Assembly: GCA_025350175.1 (NCBI GenBank)
Contig: JANXYF010000002.1
Location: forward strand, 1 to 8,805
From: Nitrosopumilales archaeon
GTDB taxonomy: Archaea; Thermoproteota; Nitrososphaeria; Nitrososphaerales; Nitrosopumilaceae
Reading direction: 5' to 3'
Length of the DNA stretch: 8,805 bases
Shown: positions 5,486-8,805 of the stretch, in pieces
Layout: each line of letters opens with the position of its first letter
Numbering within the stretch: the first letter of the stretch is position 1
Notes under the pieces: model-generated
Told to the model about the DNA's origin: nothing
The model's database searches: none
Seen by the model: the letters and a program-made list of their open reading frames with translations, nothing else
Made by a program: the position numbers and the translations under genes

Positions 5486-6136
5486 ATGGTCTGGCTAAGA
5501 CGATGTACTCACTACTTATTCATAGTAGTGGTAGCAGTCAACTCGACCTTGTTGACAATCAACGCAGGAGACTACATCTTCTATACTGACTGGGCTTGGA
5601 CATCATTTGTGATATTTACATTATCACAATCACTGATGCTCGCAGTCGGTGCAGCATACTATCTAACGTTTACTGGAGTTCCAGGAACGGCAACATACTA
5701 TGCACTGATAATGACAGTGTATACGTGGATAGCAAAAGGTGCATGGTTCTCCTTAGGATATCCGTACAGTTTCATCGTGGTACCAATGTGGATTCCATCG
5801 GCAATACTGATGGACTTGGCATATTGGGCAACAAAGAGAAACAAACACTCTTTGATCCTAATAGGCGGTGTACTCTGTGGAATGTCCATGTCGTTATTCA
5901 ACATGATCAATCTAATCACAATAGATGATCCTCTTGAGACTGCTTTCAAATATCCAAGAACCACATTGCCTCCATACATGACACCAATAGAACCGCAGGT
6001 AGGAAAGTTCTATGACAGTCCGGTAGCTTTGGGTGCAGGCGCTAGTGCCGTGTTAACGGTTACAATGACTGCATTAGGAACCAAACTAACAACATGGACT
6101 TACAGATGGATGGCAGCCTGGTCTAAGTGGGACTAA
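5486..6136 (+). CDS. amoA: Ammonia monooxygenase subunit A (archaeal)
   Basis: Core membrane subunit of AMO and the standard marker gene of ammonia-oxidising archaea. At 216 residues it has the standard archaeal length, beginning MVWLRRCTHYLFIVVVAVNS and ending WTYRWMAAWSKWD. Family blocks seen include NAGDYIFYTDWAW (26-38), TFTGVPGTATYY (61-72), LDLAYWAT-type (MDLAYWATKRNKHSL) and LPPYMTPIEPQVGKFYDSPVALGAGA. About six hydrophobic helices are visible. Some normally constant positions differ from what I remember of typical sequences: GYPYSF at 91-96 instead of GYPYDF, KYPRTTLPP instead of KYPRPTLPP, and FYDSP instead of FYNSP. It is the last gene of the amoC-amoX-amoA group, with its own TATA box and a T-rich tail after the stop, and is followed by an unrelated methyltransferase gene. 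Confidence 0.98.
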   Translation: MVWLRRCTHYLFIVVVAVNSTLLTINAGDYIFYTDWAWTSFVIFTLSQSLMLAVGAAYYLTFTGVPGTATYYALIMTVYTWIAKGAWFSLGYPYSFIVVPMWIPSAILMDLAYWATKRNKHSLILIGGVLCGMSMSLFNMINLITIDDPLETAFKYPRTTLPPYMTPIEPQVGKFYDSPVALGAGASAVLTVTMTALGTKLTTWTYRWMAAWSKWD

Positions 6137-6166
6137 CTTCCCTTTCCTTTTACTTTTATTATTTTG
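6137..6166 (+). terminator. C/T-rich terminator after amoA
   Basis: CTTCCCTTTCCTTTTACTTTTATTATTTT starts immediately after the stop codon. It is pyrimidine-only apart from a few A, like the ends of amt and amoB. Confidence 0.6.
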
Positions 6167-6248
6167 AGAACAACCAAGCTGCCTTGTCGATTGGTTTTGA
6201 TTAAAAAAAGTTACACTGGGGGTGATCTTTTGTTATCTGTTTAAACGA

Positions 6249-6258
6249 AATATAATTT
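6249..6258 (+). promoter_or_regulatory. TATA box of the dam-like gene
   Basis: AATATAATTT, about 15-20 bp before TTG 6268 and 20-25 bp before TTG 6274. The spacing fits a leaderless mRNA from TTG 6274 somewhat better than the longer start. Confidence 0.4.
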
Positions 6259-6267
6259 TACAATTAA

Positions 6268-7134
6268 TTGATATTGAAACAACAATATCATGTAATCTCT
6301 GTTGCTCCACGACCGTTTGTCAAATGGGCAGGTGGAAAGAGACAGCTATTGCCAGTAATTTCAGAGAACATTCCTACTAGATTTGATAGATATTATGAGC
6401 CGTTTCTAGGCGGAGGTGCGGTATTCTTTTCACTTGATGCAAAAGAGCGAAAAGCAAAGTGGTTCATCTCTGATCTCAACTCTGACTTGGTGTTATCGTA
6501 TAATACTATACGAGATAATGTAAAAGATCTTGTAACGTCTTTAGAAAAACATGCTGCACACTATTCCAAGGACTCTAGCGGATACTATTACAAGGTTCGA
6601 GAAGCCAGTCCAAAAAATGATATAGATATAGTTTCAAGATTGATTTTCTTGAACAAGACTTGTTTTAATGGACTATACCGGGTAAACAGCAAAGGAAAAT
6701 TCAATGTCCCTGTTGGAAGATATACAAATCCAAATATTGTAAATGAAGAAAATTTGTATCAAGTAAGTAAGGTGTTACAATCAAAAGATGTCTATATAAA
6801 ATGCCAAGACTTTGAAGATGCGCTAAAAGGAGTAGGGAGCGGAGATTTTGTATATCTTGATCCGCCATACCAGCCAGTAAGCTCAACAGCTAGTTTTACA
6901 AGCTATACAGATAGTGATTTTGATTTTACTGACCAGACAAGACTGTATAACAAATTCAAGACACTAGACAAAAAGGGAGTAAAGGTGTTATTGTCAAACT
7001 CAAAATCTGATGAAATTATAGAACTCTTCAATGAATACTCTGATGGTATAGTAGAGATTTCAGCAAACAGGTTCATCAACTCTGTATCCAAAAATAGGAC
7101 AGGGCACAGCGAACTGTTGATTAAAAATTACTAG
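6268..7134 (+). CDS. Dam-family DNA adenine N6-methyltransferase (D12 class)
   Basis: Transfers methyl from S-adenosylmethionine to adenine in DNA. Motif order is that of class alpha (Dam, DpnM-like) enzymes: FVKWAGGKRQLLP (17-29), SAM-binding YEPFLGGGAVFF (43-54), ISDLNSDLV, the specificity region with LNKTCFNGLYRVNSKGKFNVPVGRY, and catalytic DPPY (198-201), then a C-terminal KVLLSNS strand and NRTGHSELLIKNY. At 288 residues it is of normal length and intact. GATC is the likely target by family, but this cannot be read directly. Start: TTG 6268 is used here; TTG 6274 (MKQQYHV) is equally possible and better placed relative to the TATA box. No restriction endonuclease is visible beside it; the next gene is an AbiTii-like protein 106 bp downstream. 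It is probably an accessory, horizontally mobile gene next to the core amo locus. Confidence 0.93.
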   Translation: MILKQQYHVISVAPRPFVKWAGGKRQLLPVISENIPTRFDRYYEPFLGGGAVFFSLDAKERKAKWFISDLNSDLVLSYNTIRDNVKDLVTSLEKHAAHYSKDSSGYYYKVREASPKNDIDIVSRLIFLNKTCFNGLYRVNSKGKFNVPVGRYTNPNIVNEENLYQVSKVLQSKDVYIKCQDFEDALKGVGSGDFVYLDPPYQPVSSTASFTSYTDSDFDFTDQTRLYNKFKTLDKKGVKVLLSNSKSDEIIELFNEYSDGIVEISANRFINSVSKNRTGHSELLIKNY

Positions 7135-7240
7135 TGCCAACAGTTTCTAGCTATTCCAAAATTTTCAAAACCAGAATGTATCTAATATAACACAAGCTAG
7201 ATAGAGTAAAATCAAAGATAATTTTTCCAGTCTTGTAGAA
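7135..7240. other. Gap between dam-like and AbiTii-like genes
   Basis: 106 bp, AT-rich. It contains a TATA-like CTAATATAAC (about 7182-7191) and an inverted pair TCTAGCT (7146-7152) / AGCTAGA (7195-7201) 42 bp apart that brackets it. These could give the second gene its own promoter, but both signals are weak. Confidence 0.4.
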
Positions 7241-7780
7241 TTGGACTCGACTAAAAAAGAACAGGCACTAAAAATGGCAAAAATTGCAACAATTGAACTC
7301 ATGGAATCGACAAGACCCTTGTATGCAATTTTAGATACCTGCAAAAACATATGCAAACTGGCAGGCATCTCTGAGCAGACCACCTGGATAGACCTTGAGA
7401 TTAATGGGTATTTGGTAAAATACAAAAACAGAGAAGACTTGCTCCAAAACCTTCCATCATATCGCAAGACTGGCTGCAAGTATTATGATCTTTATGGAAA
7501 ACTGATCTCCTTGACTCCTAGCATGATAGATGTATTTGGAAGTTCAACTGTTTACCATCCAATCAAGGAATTAGAAAATAATGATAAAGTAGTAGTTGAA
7601 GCAAAATATCTAGAACCGTTTAACAAATTCATGTCAGAACACGGCATGGACCAGCCTTCAAAAAATCTAAGAATTCATGAAGCAAGAATCTCAAAAGAAG
7701 AGATCCAACATGTTCTACGTGGGATAAAAAAGAGAACCCAAGAATTGCTTGACATGATGATATCATTACTAGAGATGTAA
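7241..7780 (+). CDS. AbiTii-domain protein (putative abortive-infection-type)
   Basis: A 179-residue soluble, mostly helical protein. The front helices (about 5-42) lead into WIDLEINGYLVKYKN...LPSYR (49-75). This closely follows the hallmark of AbiTii domains: a W-x-x-x-E-(L/I)-N-G-Y box and, some 15-20 residues later, L-P-x-Y-R. The end, HVLRGIKKRTQELLDMMISLLEM, matches the helical close of that family. AbiTii proteins are linked to anti-phage abortive infection in bacteria, but the biochemical activity is not established from sequence and no nuclease motif is visible here. It follows the Dam-like methyltransferase on the same strand, which suggests a defence or mobile context. TTG 7241 is chosen because it keeps the first helix; ATG 7274 (MAKIATIEL) is an alternative that would shorten it by eleven residues. 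Confidence 0.75.
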   Translation: MDSTKKEQALKMAKIATIELMESTRPLYAILDTCKNICKLAGISEQTTWIDLEINGYLVKYKNREDLLQNLPSYRKTGCKYYDLYGKLISLTPSMIDVFGSSTVYHPIKELENNDKVVVEAKYLEPFNKFMSEHGMDQPSKNLRIHEARISKEEIQHVLRGIKKRTQELLDMMISLLEM

Positions 7781-7935
7781 ATAGGGCAGTATAGTGAAAA
7801 GTTAATCTGCTAGTTTGTTGCAAGCATTGTATTCCAAATACTACAACATTTCCCAAATTTCATTTTCTGTTACCTGTTTGGCAGTCAAATCTGTATGGCA
7901 ATAATCTAATCTTGATGGAGGCTGACTGGTAAGAC
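7781..7935. other. Gap between the AbiTii-like gene and the PAS sensor gene
   Basis: 155 bp. T-rich tracts near 7850-7875 could end the AbiTii-like transcript. An AT element CAATAATCTA (7899-7908) lies about 32 bp before ATG 7936 and may be the promoter of the PAS gene. No RNA gene or further coding frame is apparent. Confidence 0.4.
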
Positions 7936-8805
7936 ATGGCCGGTTTTGGAAATACTGGCGGGTTGTTGCTTGCAATCTTTGGGCTCATGATTGCAGCCTA
8001 TGGGTTAAACGTGCAAGGACATTTCTCAACTTATGCATTCATTCTTGGAGTAGCCAGTGCTGCAAGTGGCGGTGTTATCGTATGGGCAAGTATGAGGCAA
8101 GGAAAAACATTCCAATCACAACCATATGAAGTCATATCACAAAAAACAGAATCTAGACCAGACTCAATAAAATATAGAAATCTTTATGAAGGTTCTCCTA
8201 TAATGCTACGAACTGTAAATAACAATGGAATTATCTTGGAATGCAATACCGCATATGTGAAAAATTTTGGATATTCAAAAGAAGAGATAATTGGAAAATC
8301 ACTCTATGATTATACTGCAGAAAAAAGCATAGATGACATGAAAAAAACCTTTGAATCTTGGAAGAAATCTGGTAGAGTAGAAAATGTAGAAATCTGGTTT
8401 AAAAGAAAAGATGGAACAATTTTTCCTGGATTGCTTAGTGCCAATAACATCTCTGATGAAAGAGGCAGATTGATAGGAAGTAACACAGCTATACGAGATA
8501 TATCTGAAATTTATCAAGCTCGCAGAGTTTTATCTGAGCATGAAACACAAAAGATCAAAATTGACGAACTACAAAAAATAGATTCTGCCAAAGGAGAGTT
8601 TTTCATGACAGTTGCAAAAGAATCCCAAGTTCCTATAGCTCCAATTTTAAAATATTCAATGCAGCTTCTAAAGGATATTCCTCATGGAAAACTTGATGAA
8701 AAACAAGTTGAGGCAATAACTGAGATCTATGATAATGCGGCAAAGCTAGACCAATTAATGATTGACATAATCGATGTACAAAAACTCAACAGCAAGACCA
8801 TGGAA
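7936..8805 (+). CDS. Membrane-anchored PAS sensor with a histidine-kinase-like helix lacking its His (3' end outside window)
   Basis: Open from ATG 7936 to the window end, 290 residues visible, no stop. Two membrane helices open the protein (about 5-24 GNTGGLLLAIFGLMIAAYGL and 33-52). A PAS domain follows at about 80-195 (YRNLYEGSPIMLRTVNNNGIILECNTAYVKNFGYSKEEIIGKSL, then KRKDGTIFPGLLSANNISDERGRLIGSNTAIRDISE). A coiled linker (196-222) leads to a HisKA-like helical hairpin: AKGEFFMTVAKESQVPIAPILKYSMQLL, then EKQVEAITEIYDNAAKLDQLMIDIIDVQKL. In archaeal and bacterial kinases this helix reads V-(S/T)-H-E-L-(K/R)-T-P-L; here the His position is K228 (V-A-K-E-S-Q-V-P-I). Classical autophosphorylation is therefore unlikely. 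It could be a degenerate kinase, an adaptor or a phosphatase. Whether an ATPase domain follows cannot be seen. Confidence 0.9.
   Translation, partial: MAGFGNTGGLLLAIFGLMIAAYGLNVQGHFSTYAFILGVASAASGGVIVWASMRQGKTFQSQPYEVISQKTESRPDSIKYRNLYEGSPIMLRTVNNNGIILECNTAYVKNFGYSKEEIIGKSLYDYTAEKSIDDMKKTFESWKKSGRVENVEIWFKRKDGTIFPGLLSANNISDERGRLIGSNTAIRDISEIYQARRVLSEHETQKIKIDELQKIDSAKGEFFMTVAKESQVPIAPILKYSMQLLKDIPHGKLDEKQVEAITEIYDNAAKLDQLMIDIIDVQKLNSKTME

Noticed and set aside
5596..5979. Open frames on both strands inside amoA.
   Set aside because: They overlap a complete, conserved amoA in other frames and have no recognisable protein features.
7146..7201. Inverted pair TCTAGCT / AGCTAGA before the AbiTii-like gene as a mobile-element end or operator.
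   Set aside because: Only seven bases with a 42-bp spacer in AT-rich sequence; no target-site duplication or transposase remnant nearby.
7917..7921. GGAGG as a Shine-Dalgarno site for the PAS gene.
   Set aside because: It is about 14 bases from ATG 7936, too far for normal use, and an upstream in-frame TTG is closed by a stop codon.
1..8805. tRNA, rRNA, CRISPR array, insertion sequence or integrase.
   Set aside because: Scanned gaps by eye; no cloverleaf, regular spaced repeats, transposase or integrase motifs were seen, although a short ncRNA could be missed without computation.

Overview
The window comes from an ammonia-oxidising archaeon (Nitrososphaerota/Thaumarchaeota, most like the marine/freshwater Nitrosopumilus-Nitrosarchaeum-Nitrosotenuis side). 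The evidence is a complete archaeal ammonia monooxygenase (AMO) locus: amoB, amoC, amoX and amoA are all recognisable at protein level. Further support comes from an AT-rich genome, TATA boxes about 26-28 bp before start codons (leaderless mRNAs) and T/C-rich archaeal terminators.

Layout, left to right. (1) 11-1552: an Amt ammonium transporter. (2) 1659-3468: an accessory stretch with a 68-aa two-helix membrane protein, a membrane-anchored DUF1080/LamG-like protein with a TTG start, a minus-strand secreted cupredoxin broken by a one-base frameshift and lacking its copper ligands, and a small membrane protein. (3) 3522-6136: the AMO locus, with amoB on the minus strand, divergent from amoC-amoX-amoA on the plus strand. 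The 252-bp amoB/amoC gap holds promoters for both directions and a nested palindrome that looks like an operator. (4) 6268-7780: a Dam-type adenine methyltransferase followed by a protein with the AbiTii signature, a possible small defence or epigenetic pair. (5) 7936 to the window end: an N-terminally membrane-anchored PAS sensor with a histidine-kinase-like dimerisation helix in which the phospho-accepting histidine is lysine; it runs off the window.

How the genes fit together: Amt brings in or scavenges ammonium, and AmoA/B/C/X form the membrane enzyme that oxidises ammonia to hydroxylamine. The copper ligand patterns of the pMMO/AMO superfamily are visible in AmoB (mature N-terminal His plus HxH) and AmoC (D-x3-H-x12-H and N-x3-H-x12-H). 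Each amo gene appears to have its own promoter and terminator, so dosage can be set gene by gene. The dam-AbiTii pair and the PAS protein look like accessory cargo beside a core metabolic locus.

The best leads are the eroded cupredoxin, the dam-AbiTii pair, the His-less HisKA-like sensor, the nested palindrome between amoB and amoC, and a 17-nt terminator sequence shared exactly by amt and amoB. No tRNA, rRNA, CRISPR array or insertion sequence was seen.
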